A DNA stretch of 64,000 bases from Streptomyces acidiscabies. Its GTDB lineage: Bacteria > Actinomycetota > Actinomycetes > Streptomycetales > Streptomycetaceae. The number at the start of each line of letters is the position of its first letter. Within the stretch, counting starts at the first letter, position 1. The DNA is taken from the NCBI RefSeq assembly GCF_020010905.1, contig NZ_JAGJBY010000002.1:2480001-2544000 (forward strand). Reading direction: 5' to 3'. The translations under genes were made by a program, and so were the position numbers. This document shows positions 29,301 to 36,463 of this stretch, one piece after another. The notes beneath the pieces were generated by a model. That model was not told the origin of the DNA. It saw only the letters and a program-made list of their open reading frames with translations, and made no database searches.

Positions 29301-30331
29301 CGAGGCCGTACCGGGTGCAGGTCAGGCTGCGGACGTGGGCGGCGGAGGACTGGGAGCGGTTCCTGGGTGCGGCGGTGGAGCGGCCGGGGCAGATCGCCGC
29401 GCTGCTGGACAAGGAGGTCCCGCCGGCGCTGGCGGCGGAGTGCGGGGTGCCGTTGCTGCCGGTGGCGGGGGAGCTGGAGCCGCAGTGCAGCTGCCCGGAC
29501 CGGGGCCACCCCTGCAAGCACGCGGCAGCCCTCTGCTACCAGACCGCGCGCCTGCTGGACGCCGACCCGTTCGTCCTGCTCCTGCTGCGCGGCCGGGGCG
29601 AACGCGACCTGCTGGACACGCTGGCCCGCCGCAGCGCCGCGCACGCGGCCCGCGCCGCGAGGGACGGCGAGAGAGCGGACCTGCCCGGCGTCCGCGCCGC
29701 CGAGGCGATCGTCCGGCGCGACCAACTCCCGCTCCCGCCCGCCCCGTTGCCCGTGCCGCCGCACCCGGAGCAGCCCCCGGCGTACCCGTCCGTCCCCGAC
29801 GGCCCGGACGCCTTCGCGCTGGACCAGCTCGCCACGGACGCCGCCGCCCGCGCGCACGCGCTGCTCGCGACCGGCGAGGACCCGATCGGCGGACTCTCCC
29901 TGTGGCAGGACGCCGTACGCCTGGCCGCCGCCCGCCCCGGCTCCGGCCTCACCGCCACGACCCGCGCCCTGTACTCCTCCCTCGCCGCCGCCACGGGCCG
30001 TACGTCCGGCGACCTCGCCCGCGCGGTCGCCGCGTGGCGGCAGGGCGGGCTCGACGGGCTCGCCGTCCTGGAGGACCCCTGGGACCCGCCCGCCGGCCGC
30101 TTCGACCGGGCCCGCCCCCTCCTCCTCGCCACCGGCCGCCCCGCCTTCCGCCCCTGGCGCAACCACCTCACCCACCCCGTCGGCCACGTCCAACTCCGTT
30201 ACGGCCAGGACGGCTTGTGGTACGCGTACGAATCGGAACCGGGCGACGAGGACTGGTGGCCCCGGGGCACACCCGCGTACGACCCGATCGACGCACTGAC
30301 GACCGTGGACCCGCCACAGCATGGAACATGA
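26315..30331 (+). CDS. SWIM zinc-finger protein with very large repeat insertions
   Basis: This 1338-residue protein is two to three times the length I expect for the family. The first ~20 residues (SPAEAVRRALRKARG) and the last ~430 look like the conserved protein. The SWIM zinc-binding motif CSCPDRGHPCKH is near residue 1058, after LRRTFSALPVQGAPFARTWWG. Everything between is low complexity: Gly/Glu/Val repeats, DVARQALRAARARRREED-type segments, a Gly-Gln run, and an Ala/Ser/Pro region with four 72-residue units. SWIM domains bind DNA or protein, and this one is coupled to the SNF2 helicase. The repeat belt is probably disordered and may act as a long flexible tether. No frameshift is needed to read through it. 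Confidence 0.8.
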   Translation: MGESMSPAEAVRRALRKARGAGSGGEGADGSGEVLSVGAVMAEWVGAVEGADRVGGEEVGSGRAVEEGAVLEGGSGRSAAVGGERVVGEEVGSGRAGGEGAVLEGGSGRPAAVGGEKVARPGDAARAALREALAARRGGAGREEVGEVGAGEGASRGARGSEGDVASGGGLRVAGEGEPEGGASGARGGSADLDAGSAGGAVDAVDVPRPADVARQALRAARARRREEDEAAAQGGRKSGRGGAARGAAVPGVPVAGERARDLKSWLAGAFRMPSEDEGEETEGGGVRDAEAWAGGEGGLSAEGVRVADEGDETGVTALPGAGADVALPWVGADALYATRGQGQGQGQGQGSGSASELRAGSPTESYRSAFQELSAAADLARPASARGPASPVSAPGPARPVPAPGPAPAHDSVSASGLAGAHDPASGLTSATPGTSAFDQPQSPAAPQPSAQLDEPSAGQPVSPGAGDQPALSDDSGTVRDASGRHQPALADEPSTEAHASPRARSAPSDEPDAGPHASSGAQSALADEPDAASDASSRAKSARSGEPWGVPVASSPAGSVFADEFRAVPQVPPGSLLASSGEPDAGAHASLRAQSAPADEPDTASDTSPRAKSARSGEPWGVPVASSPAGSVFADEFRAVPQVSPRSLPASSGERDAGPYAFPRAQSAPGDGFDAASDASSRAKSARSGEPWGVPVASSPAGSALADEFRAAPQVPPGPQLASSGEPDAGPHASLRAQSAPGDEPDTASDTSSRAKSARSGEPWGVPVASSPAGSAFADEFRAAPQGSPRPRPASSGEPDAEPHASLRAKSAPADESDAASHASPRAESALADEPDAGAHASPRAQSARSSEPRAVPPVSPRGESGVSDGSREAPHAFPRSHPALADDPLATPDSPAQPATPFHPSVEPRAYVPRTMASPSRDGDLRRTFSALPVQGAPFARTWWGVAWVSALEGGALDAGRLVRGRGYAEGGRVDAITVTPGSVLAYVQGSRPRPYRVQVRLRTWAAEDWERFLGAAVERPGQIAALLDKEVPPALAAECGVPLLPVAGELEPQCSCPDRGHPCKHAAALCYQTARLLDADPFVLLLLRGRGERDLLDTLARRSAAHAARAARDGERADLPGVRAAEAIVRRDQLPLPPAPLPVPPHPEQPPAYPSVPDGPDAFALDQLATDAAARAHALLATGEDPIGGLSLWQDAVRLAAARPGSGLTATTRALYSSLAAATGRTSGDLARAVAAWRQGGLDGLAVLEDPWDPPAGRFDRARPLLLATGRPAFRPWRNHLTHPVGHVQLRYGQDGLWYAYESEPGDEDWWPRGTPAYDPIDALTTVDPPQHGT
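26484..26675 (+). repeat. 96-bp in-frame tandem repeat, 2 copies
   Basis: The segment encoding EEVGSGRA..EGAVLEGGSGR.AAVGGE occurs twice with a 96-bp (32-codon) period, the second starting 96 bp after the first at about 26580. It lies in the N-terminal part of the SWIM protein gene. Confidence 0.85.
27335..27364 (+). repeat. GGGCAA hexanucleotide repeat
   Basis: Four GGGCAA copies plus one GGGCAG encode a Gly-Gln run in the SWIM protein. The hexamer preserves the frame whatever its copy number. Confidence 0.95.
27848..28711 (+). repeat. 216-bp in-frame minisatellite, 4 copies
   Basis: Units start at 27848, 28064, 28280 and 28496, an exact 216-bp (72-codon) period, and a degraded fifth starts at 28712. 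The core encodes RAKSARSGEPWGVPVASSP and ADEFRA.PQ, nearly identical in all four copies. The flanks (27780-27847 and 28712-28990) carry diverged half-units of the EPDAG..AS.RAQSA type, so the array grew from a shorter ancestral unit. The region is stop-free on the opposite strand too. Confidence 0.95.
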
Positions 30332-30491
30332 CGGTCGAAAGTGACCTGAAAGGCCAATTCCGGGCCACCCGAACAGGCCCTCCGAAAGGGGGGAGCGAAT
30401 CACGTTGACACTCTCGTCGGCCCCGGGCGATCTTTCCCGCGCCGGGAGAACACGCCGGGAGCACACACCGACCACCGAAAGCGAAGTCAAC

Positions 30492-31997
30492 GTGACGGAC
30501 AACGCCGGTCCAGCACCCCTCAGCGGCCGGGTAGCGGGCAGCCCCAGCGCCCTGTGGCACGAGGAGGTGCTCGGCCCGCACTTCCAGTACGAGGTCACCC
30601 ATCTGCTGCCCTGGTACATCGTGATCGAGAAGGTACTGGCCGCCGAGTACGCGCGGCTGGGCGTGGTCACCGACGCCGAGGCCCGGGAACTGGGGCAGGC
30701 CCTGCACGGCGCGGACGCCGAGGCGCTCGTGGCCGATCCCTCGGCCAACATGTCGGACATCACGTTCGCCCTGGAGCGGTACGTCGAGCAGCGGCTGACC
30801 CACCCGATCCCCGCCTGGCACGTGGACCGCAGCCGCAACGACCTCCAGGCCACCGCCCAGCTGATGTCCGGACGGCATGAACTGACCGGCGTCGCACGCA
30901 GACTGGCGGAGTTCGGCACGGCCGTGCACCGGCTGGCCGGGGCGAGCCGCGAGCTGCCCATGCCGGGGCACACGCACTTCCAGGCGGCGCAGATCATCAG
31001 CCCCGGCTACTACCTCGCGGCCGTCTCCGAGCAGGTCCTGCACACGCTGCGGCGCCTGCTGTCGACGTACGACGGCCTGGACGCCTGCCCGCTCGGCTCG
31101 GGCGCCATGGCCGGCCAGGAACTGGCCTGGGACCGGGACCGGATGGCCCGGCTGCTGGGGTTCCAGCGGGCCCAGCCGGTCGCGCTGACCGGCGTGGCCT
31201 CACGCGGCTGGGTGGCCGAGGTGACCGCGGACATGAGCACCCTCGGCATCGCGCTGAGCCGGTTCGCCACCGACCTGCTGACCTGGGGGAGCGGCGAGTT
31301 CGGCTTCATCGACCTGCCGGACGAGCTGTGCGGGATCTCCTCGGCCATGCCGCAGAAGAAGAACTTCCCGGTGCTGGAACGCATCCGGGGCCGTACGGCG
31401 CACCTGTCGACCTACCACCTCGACACGGTGCTCGGGCAGCGCAACACCCCGTACACCAACCTCGTGGAGGTGGGGAAGGAGGCCGGGGCGAACCTGGCGA
31501 CCGCCTACGCCACCCTGCACAGCGTGCTGCGGCTGTTCACGGAGGTCGTGGACCGGCTGACCTTCCACGACGACCGGATGCGGGCCGCCTGCGAGCGCGA
31601 GTACCTCGGCGGCTTCGCCCTCGCCAACGCCCTGACGCTGCGCGAAGGCGTGCCGTGGCGGCGCGCGCAGGTGGTGGCCGGGGCGTACATCGTCGCGGCG
31701 ATGGAGGCCGGCCTGTCCCCGGCCGAGCCCGACGCGCAGCTGCTGCGGAAGGTCGCCGACGAGCGGGGGTTCACCCTCGCCGACCCCGCCGCGGCGCTGA
31801 GCACGATCCGGGACGCCGACGCGGGTCTGCGGCGCCCCGCGTCCGCCGGCTCCGCCCACCCGGACGCCACCGCCGCCGTCCTGCGCGAGCAGGAGCGCGA
31901 GTACGAGCGGCTGCGTACGGAATGGGACCTGCGCACAGCCCGGGTCGCCGCCGGCCTGGCGGAGACGGACCGCCTGCTGACGGGAGGGACGGCGTGA
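30492..31997 (+). CDS. Argininosuccinate-lyase-like enzyme of the biosynthetic cluster
   Basis: This 501-residue protein belongs to the fumarase/aspartase superfamily and is closest to argininosuccinate lyase. The superfamily signature SSAMPQKKN lies at 273-281 (catalytic Ser loop) and the acid/base segment GHTHFQAAQ at 149-157. The substrate segment reads DRSRNDLQAT instead of the usual GRSRNDQVAT, so the substrate probably differs. Such enzymes eliminate fumarate from an N-succinyl compound or run in reverse. It overlaps the next gene by 4 bp (GTGA), tying it to the PLP/ATP-grasp fusion. GTG 30492 was chosen because the upstream part is not conserved; a TTG at 30405 with a strong ribosome-binding site is the alternative and would add 29 residues. 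This gene is the apparent left edge of the cluster. Confidence 0.8.
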   Translation: MTDNAGPAPLSGRVAGSPSALWHEEVLGPHFQYEVTHLLPWYIVIEKVLAAEYARLGVVTDAEARELGQALHGADAEALVADPSANMSDITFALERYVEQRLTHPIPAWHVDRSRNDLQATAQLMSGRHELTGVARRLAEFGTAVHRLAGASRELPMPGHTHFQAAQIISPGYYLAAVSEQVLHTLRRLLSTYDGLDACPLGSGAMAGQELAWDRDRMARLLGFQRAQPVALTGVASRGWVAEVTADMSTLGIALSRFATDLLTWGSGEFGFIDLPDELCGISSAMPQKKNFPVLERIRGRTAHLSTYHLDTVLGQRNTPYTNLVEVGKEAGANLATAYATLHSVLRLFTEVVDRLTFHDDRMRAACEREYLGGFALANALTLREGVPWRRAQVVAGAYIVAAMEAGLSPAEPDAQLLRKVADERGFTLADPAAALSTIRDADAGLRRPASAGSAHPDATAAVLREQEREYERLRTEWDLRTARVAAGLAETDRLLTGGTA

Positions 31998-34270
31998 TCT
32001 ACGGCAGCATGCACGAGGCGATCGGGCGGACCCCGCTGGTCCGGCTGCGGCTGGACGCGCCGAGCGGCGTCGAGGTGTACGCCAAGCTGGAACTGGCCAA
32101 CCCGTTCGCCATGAAGGACCGGGTGGCCCGCCACATCATCCTCAGGGCCCGCAGCCAAGGGGTGCTGCGCCCGGGAGCCCCGATCGTGGAGAGCTCCTCC
32201 GGCACCATGGCGCTCGGTGTCGCGCTGGTCGGCAGGGCGCTGGGCCACGAGGTGCACATCGTCACGGACCCCCGGATCGACGCGGTCACCCGGGCCAAAC
32301 TGCGCTCGCTGGGCTGCGAGCTGCACGTGGTGGCCGAGATGACGGCACAGGGCTGGCAGGGCGCCCGGCTGGAGCGGCTCGACGCACTCATGCGCGACCT
32401 GCCCGGCGCCTTCTGGCCGCAGCAGTACAGCAACCCGGACAACCCCGGCGCGTACCGGGAGCTGGCCGACGAACTCCGTGCCGACCTCGGCAGGATCGAC
32501 ACCCTGGTGGGCGCCGTCGGCTCGGGCGGCTCGCTGTGCGGTTCGGTACGGGCGCTGCGCCGTACGCTGCCGGACCTCTGGGCGGTCGGGGTGGACTGCG
32601 TGGGCAGCGCCCTGTTCGACCAGCCCGACGAGCCGAGACGTCTCCAGAGCGGGCTCGGCAACAGCCTGCTGCCGAAGAACCTCGACCGGCGGGTCATCGA
32701 CGAGGTGCACTGGCTCAACGACCGGGAGGCGTTCGAGGCGGCCGTCGCCCTCGCGGGCGAGCAGCAGATCTTCGCGGGGAACACCTCAGGGTCGGTGTAC
32801 CGCGTCCTCGGCGACGTCGCCGCGCGGGCCCGGCCGGGCAGCCGCGTCGTGGGGATCTTCCCCGACCGCGGCGACCGTTACGCGGACACCGTGCACGACC
32901 CGGACCACTGGGCCGCGCACCGGCTCGACGAGCTGGAGTCGTCCCTGGCACCGGAGGCGGTCGACTACGGCACGACCGTCCGCTCGTGGTCGCGGGCGGT
33001 CTTCAAGGGCAGTGTCGACAAGGACAGGCACCTGCTGTTCATCGAGTCCAACACCACCGGGACCGGCATGATGGCCCTGCGCTCTTCGGCCGCGCTCGAC
33101 CTCAGGCCGGTGCTGCTGACCGGCGACCCGGACCGCTACGCCGGACTCGACGGAACCGGCTGCGAGGTCCTGCGGTGCGACACCAACGACGCGGTCGCGC
33201 TGCGGTCGGCGATCCAGGAGCGCTTCGCCCGCGAGGAGATCGCGGGGGTCACCACCACCAGCGACTTCTACGTCCCCGCCGTGGCCGACGTCGCGGAGTG
33301 GCTGGGGCTGCCCGGCAACCCCGTGCGGGCCGTGACGCTGTGCCGCAACAAGGCGCTGCTGCGCGCGGCGCTCGCCGAGGCCGGGGTGGGACAGCCGCGC
33401 TTCGCGGTCGTGACCGGCCCGGACGAGGTGGCGGACGCCGTCGCCGAGGTGGGCCTGCCTTGCGTGGTCAAGCCGGCCGACGACTCGGGCTCCAACAACG
33501 TCCTGCTCTGCCGCACCGTGCGGGAGGCCGCCGCGCAGGCCGAGGTGATCCTCGGCATCCACACCAACATGCGCGGCATGCCGACCGCCAGGACCGTGCT
33601 GGTCGAGGAGTTCGTGGACGCCCCCGAGTTCAGCGTGGAGATGTTCAGCCGCGACGGGGTCGCCGCATGCGTGGGCGTCACCGCCAAACAGGTCGGCGGC
33701 GCACCGTACTTCGTCGAGAGCAGGCACCTCTTCCCGGCCGGGCTGCCCGCGCGGGACCGGGCCGCGCTCGTCGACGCCGTGACGGCGGCGCTGACCGCCT
33801 GCGGGGTGGCACTCGGCCCCACGCACACCGAGGTCAGGCTGACCGCGAACGGCCCGGTGATCATCGAGATCAACCCGCGGCTGGCCGGCGGGATGATCCC
33901 GGAGCTGATCCGGCTGGCCACCGGAGTGGACCTGCTGGAACAGCAGCTGCGGGCGGCGGTGGGCCAGGCACCGGTCCTCACGCCCACCCGCGAGGGGTAC
34001 GCGGGCATCCAGTTCCTGATCCCCGGCCGGGAGGGCGTACTGGCCCGGGTCGACGGCGTACCGGCGGCCACCGCCGTCACCGGGGTCGACCGGGTGACGG
34101 TCACCGGGCGGGCCGGGGCCCGGGTACGCCCGGCGCGCAACGCCTACGACCGGCTGGGCCACGTGATCGCGAGCGCGCCGACCCCCGCAGCGGTGGACGG
34201 CGCCCTGGACACCGCCCTCGCCGCCGTACGGCTGGAGATCGAGGACGAACCGCCGGCCGGCGGCCGGTGA
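31994..34270 (+). CDS. Fusion of cysteine-synthase-like PLP enzyme and ATP-grasp ligase
   Basis: This 758-residue protein has two enzymes in one chain. Residues 1 to about 320 are a fold-type II PLP enzyme like CysK/SbnA: PLP Lys41 in NPFAMKDR, substrate loop ESSSGTM near residue 73, and phosphate-binding GSGGSLCG near 176. Residues from about 345 are an ATP-grasp ligase of the amino-acid-ligase type: LCRNKALLRAAL, VVKPADDSGSNN near 491, VLVEEFVDAPEFSVE and the metal-site segment EINPRLAGGMIPEL near 624. CysK-type enzymes replace the beta-substituent of (phospho/acetyl)serine, and ATP-grasp enzymes form amide bonds. Together with the ArgH-like partner it could make diaminopropionate or an amide derivative; this is inference. 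The substrate loop is not the canonical TSGNTG of true cysteine synthases. Confidence 0.85.
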   Translation: MIYGSMHEAIGRTPLVRLRLDAPSGVEVYAKLELANPFAMKDRVARHIILRARSQGVLRPGAPIVESSSGTMALGVALVGRALGHEVHIVTDPRIDAVTRAKLRSLGCELHVVAEMTAQGWQGARLERLDALMRDLPGAFWPQQYSNPDNPGAYRELADELRADLGRIDTLVGAVGSGGSLCGSVRALRRTLPDLWAVGVDCVGSALFDQPDEPRRLQSGLGNSLLPKNLDRRVIDEVHWLNDREAFEAAVALAGEQQIFAGNTSGSVYRVLGDVAARARPGSRVVGIFPDRGDRYADTVHDPDHWAAHRLDELESSLAPEAVDYGTTVRSWSRAVFKGSVDKDRHLLFIESNTTGTGMMALRSSAALDLRPVLLTGDPDRYAGLDGTGCEVLRCDTNDAVALRSAIQERFAREEIAGVTTTSDFYVPAVADVAEWLGLPGNPVRAVTLCRNKALLRAALAEAGVGQPRFAVVTGPDEVADAVAEVGLPCVVKPADDSGSNNVLLCRTVREAAAQAEVILGIHTNMRGMPTARTVLVEEFVDAPEFSVEMFSRDGVAACVGVTAKQVGGAPYFVESRHLFPAGLPARDRAALVDAVTAALTACGVALGPTHTEVRLTANGPVIIEINPRLAGGMIPELIRLATGVDLLEQQLRAAVGQAPVLTPTREGYAGIQFLIPGREGVLARVDGVPAATAVTGVDRVTVTGRAGARVRPARNAYDRLGHVIASAPTPAAVDGALDTALAAVRLEIEDEPPAGGR

Positions 34271-34301
34271 CGGTCGGGTACGGACGCGCGCCCCACGCGT
34301 A

Positions 34302-34353
34302 AAGGCTCCCGGTGGACGGCCCCCCTTCGCGGGGGTGGTCCACCGGGAGCCTT
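34302..34353. terminator. Strong bidirectional terminator between convergent operons
   Basis: AAGGCTCCCGGTGGAC (34302-34317) pairs perfectly with GTCCACCGGGAGCCTT (34338-34353). The 16-bp stem continues into an inner CCCCC-TTCGC-GGGGG hairpin. It lies between the stops of the PLP/ATP-grasp gene (34270) and the monooxygenase gene (34374). Confidence 0.95.
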
Positions 34354-34373
34354 CCGTGGTGGGGCGGCCGGGG

Positions 34374-35399
34374 TCAGGCCCAGGCGCGGCGCAGTGCGTC
34401 CAGGTGCTCCAGGCCGCCCAGTACGGTGTCCGCGTCGTCGATGAAGTCGATCAGGCACGCGACCTCGTCGACGCCCGCGTCCCGTATGCCGCGCAGCAGC
34501 TCCGCGTTGTCCTCGACGGTGCCGAACAGGCCGCCCGTGTCGAAGTACCGCTCGAAGCCGAGGGAGACCAGGAAGTCGACGTCCTCGGGGGTGAGGTCGT
34601 CCGGGTCCAGGTCGGGCATGATGTCGCCGGCGGCCTTCAGGAGCAGCCCGAGCGAGGTGCGCAGATAGGCGCTGAACGGTTCGCGCACGATCTCGCGCAC
34701 CTCGTCCCGGTCGGTGCCGAGGAACGTGTGGAGCATCAGCACCACATGGCCGGGGTCGCCCTCGGGCAGCGCCGCGCGGTAGACGGCGATCTTCTCCGCG
34801 AGCTCACCGGCCGACTGCCCGAGCAGGTGGGTGAGCACCCCGGCGCCCGTCTCGCCCGCCTCGCGGAACGTCTCGGGGTTGCCCGCAGCCGTCAGCCAGA
34901 CCGGCAGTTCGGCGCGTACCGGCTCCGGGTAGGTGCGCAGTTCGCGCTTCTCGCCGTCCCCGTCGGTCACGGCCAGGGCGCCGCCGCGCCACAGCTCCCG
35001 TACGTCGGCGATGGTCCGCGCCAGCACCTCCTTGCGGTCGGCGTAGTGGTGCGGGGCCAGGGCGAAGTCCGCGGCGTGCCAGCCGGACGCGAAGGAGAGG
35101 CCGACGCGCCCGCCGGACAGGTTGTCGACGACGGACCACTCCTCGGCGATCCGCAGGGGGTGGTGCAGCGGTGCCACCACGCTGCCCGAGCGGATCTGGA
35201 CCCGCTCGGTCACCGCCGCCACGGCCGCGCCGGTGACGGCGGGGTTGGGGTAGGAGCCGCCGAAGGGGTGGAAGTGCCGCTCCGGCGTCCACACCGAGGT
35301 GAAGCCGTGGGTGTCGGCGAAGCGGGCTCCTTCGAGCAGCAGGCGGTAGCCGTCCGTGCCGGCCGAGTTGTTGGCGAAGTAGAACAGGCCGAAATCCAC
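34374..35399 (-). CDS. Luciferase-like FMN-dependent monooxygenase (natural-product type)
   Basis: This 341-residue protein has the bacterial-luciferase TIM-barrel fold: VDFGLFYFANNSAG at the start, FTSVWTPERHFHPFGGSYPNPAV near residue 40, and VGLSFASGWHAADF. It resembles the MupA-type luciferase-like monooxygenases often found in or next to NRPS genes, where they oxidise carrier-bound or free intermediates with FMNH2 and oxygen. Here it is free-standing and last in the leu-like operon, 35 bp after the dehydrogenase. The GTG at 35399 follows AGAGGAAG. A flavin reductase is not visible. It might hydroxylate the product of the leu-like pathway or an NRPS-bound residue. Confidence 0.85.
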   Translation of the reverse strand: MDFGLFYFANNSAGTDGYRLLLEGARFADTHGFTSVWTPERHFHPFGGSYPNPAVTGAAVAAVTERVQIRSGSVVAPLHHPLRIAEEWSVVDNLSGGRVGLSFASGWHAADFALAPHHYADRKEVLARTIADVRELWRGGALAVTDGDGEKRELRTYPEPVRAELPVWLTAAGNPETFREAGETGAGVLTHLLGQSAGELAEKIAVYRAALPEGDPGHVVLMLHTFLGTDRDEVREIVREPFSAYLRTSLGLLLKAAGDIMPDLDPDDLTPEDVDFLVSLGFERYFDTGGLFGTVEDNAELLRGIRDAGVDEVACLIDFIDDADTVLGGLEHLDALRRAWA

Positions 35400-35434
35400 G
35401 GGCTTCCTCTGGTGTGTGGGTGGCTGATGTGCGG

Positions 35435-36463
35435 TCAGGACAGTTCGCCCAGGACGGCGGTGCCCGTCTGCGCGGTGCTGAGCGAGCCGCCGAGGTCCGG
35501 GGTGCACCGCCGCTTCGCGATGGTCCTGCCGACCGCGTCCCGTACCGCCGTGGCCTGCGGGCCGCGCCCGGCGCAGTCCAGCAGCAGGGCGGCGCTGAGG
35601 ATGGCCGCGAGCGGGTTCGCCGTACCGGATCCGGCGAGGTCGGGGGCCGAGCCGTGGACCGGTTCGCACAGGGCGAAGCCGGTGTCCGGGTTGAGGTTCG
35701 CCGAGGCCGCCGTCCCCATGCCGCCCGCCAGTTCGGCGGTGAGGTCGCTCAGGATGTCGCCGTGCGCGTTGTTGGCGACGATCACGTCGAAGGCCGTCGG
35801 GTCGGACACCAGGTGCATCACCGCCGCGTCCACGTAGAGATGCCGTACGGCCAGGTCGGGCCGGCGGGCCGCCACCTCGCGGAAACAGCGCTGCCACAGC
35901 GCGCCGTTGTTCGGTACGGCGTTGGCCTTGTCGACCAGGCACACCGAGGTGGTGGCGCGGGCGAACGCGAACTCCAGCGCCCTGGTGACCCCGCGGCAGG
36001 TGCTCACCTCGGTGTCGATGGCCGTCTCGTGCTCGGTGCCGGGGCGCAGCCGGCCGCCGACGCCCACGTACAGGCCCTCGGTGTTCTCGCGCACCACCGT
36101 GCAGTCGATCGCCCTGAGCGCGGGGTCGCGCAGCGGGCTCAGCCGGTCGTGCAGCAGCTTCGCCGGGCGGTGGTTGACGTAGAGGTCGAGGTCGAACCGC
36201 AGGCGCAGCAGTACGTCGCGGGCGTAGGCGGGGTCGGTGACCCGGGGGTCGCCGATGGCGCCCAGGAGCGCGCCGTCCGCCTCGCCGACCCGGGCGAACT
36301 CCTCGTCGGACAGGGCGGGCCCGCCGGCCAGGAAGCGGTCGGCGCCCACCTGGTCCAGGACGTCGGTCTCCAGGTCGGGGGCGACCTCCTTCAGCACGCG
36401 CAGGGCCTCGGCGGTGACCTCGGGCCCGATGCCGTCCCCGGGCAGGACCGCCACGCGCTTCAC
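35435..36463 (-). CDS. Isopropylmalate/isocitrate-family dehydrogenase (LeuB-like)
   Basis: This 342-residue decarboxylating dehydrogenase has VAVLPGDGIGPEVTAEAL at its start, the substrate loop CTVVRENTEGLYVGVGG near residue 125, and the metal/NAD segments ANNAHGDILSDLTAEL and EPVHGSAPDLAGSGTANP. The loop is RENTEGLY rather than the REGTEGPY of the housekeeping streptomycete LeuB as I remember it, so the side-chain specificity may differ. It oxidises and decarboxylates a 2-hydroxy-3-alkyl diacid to a one-carbon-longer 2-keto acid. Its GTG overlaps the leuD-like stop (GTGA). It completes a leuA-C-D-B order in one operon. Confidence 0.85.
   Translation of the reverse strand: MKRVAVLPGDGIGPEVTAEALRVLKEVAPDLETDVLDQVGADRFLAGGPALSDEEFARVGEADGALLGAIGDPRVTDPAYARDVLLRLRFDLDLYVNHRPAKLLHDRLSPLRDPALRAIDCTVVRENTEGLYVGVGGRLRPGTEHETAIDTEVSTCRGVTRALEFAFARATTSVCLVDKANAVPNNGALWQRCFREVAARRPDLAVRHLYVDAAVMHLVSDPTAFDVIVANNAHGDILSDLTAELAGGMGTAASANLNPDTGFALCEPVHGSAPDLAGSGTANPLAAILSAALLLDCAGRGPQATAVRDAVGRTIAKRRCTPDLGGSLSTAQTGTAVLGELS

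Noticed and set aside
30405..30491. TTG at 30405 as the start of the ArgH-like gene.
   Set aside because: It has a good ribosome-binding site, but the extra 29 residues are Ser/Thr/Arg-rich and not lyase-like, and TTGACA there may be a -35 box. Kept only as an alternative.
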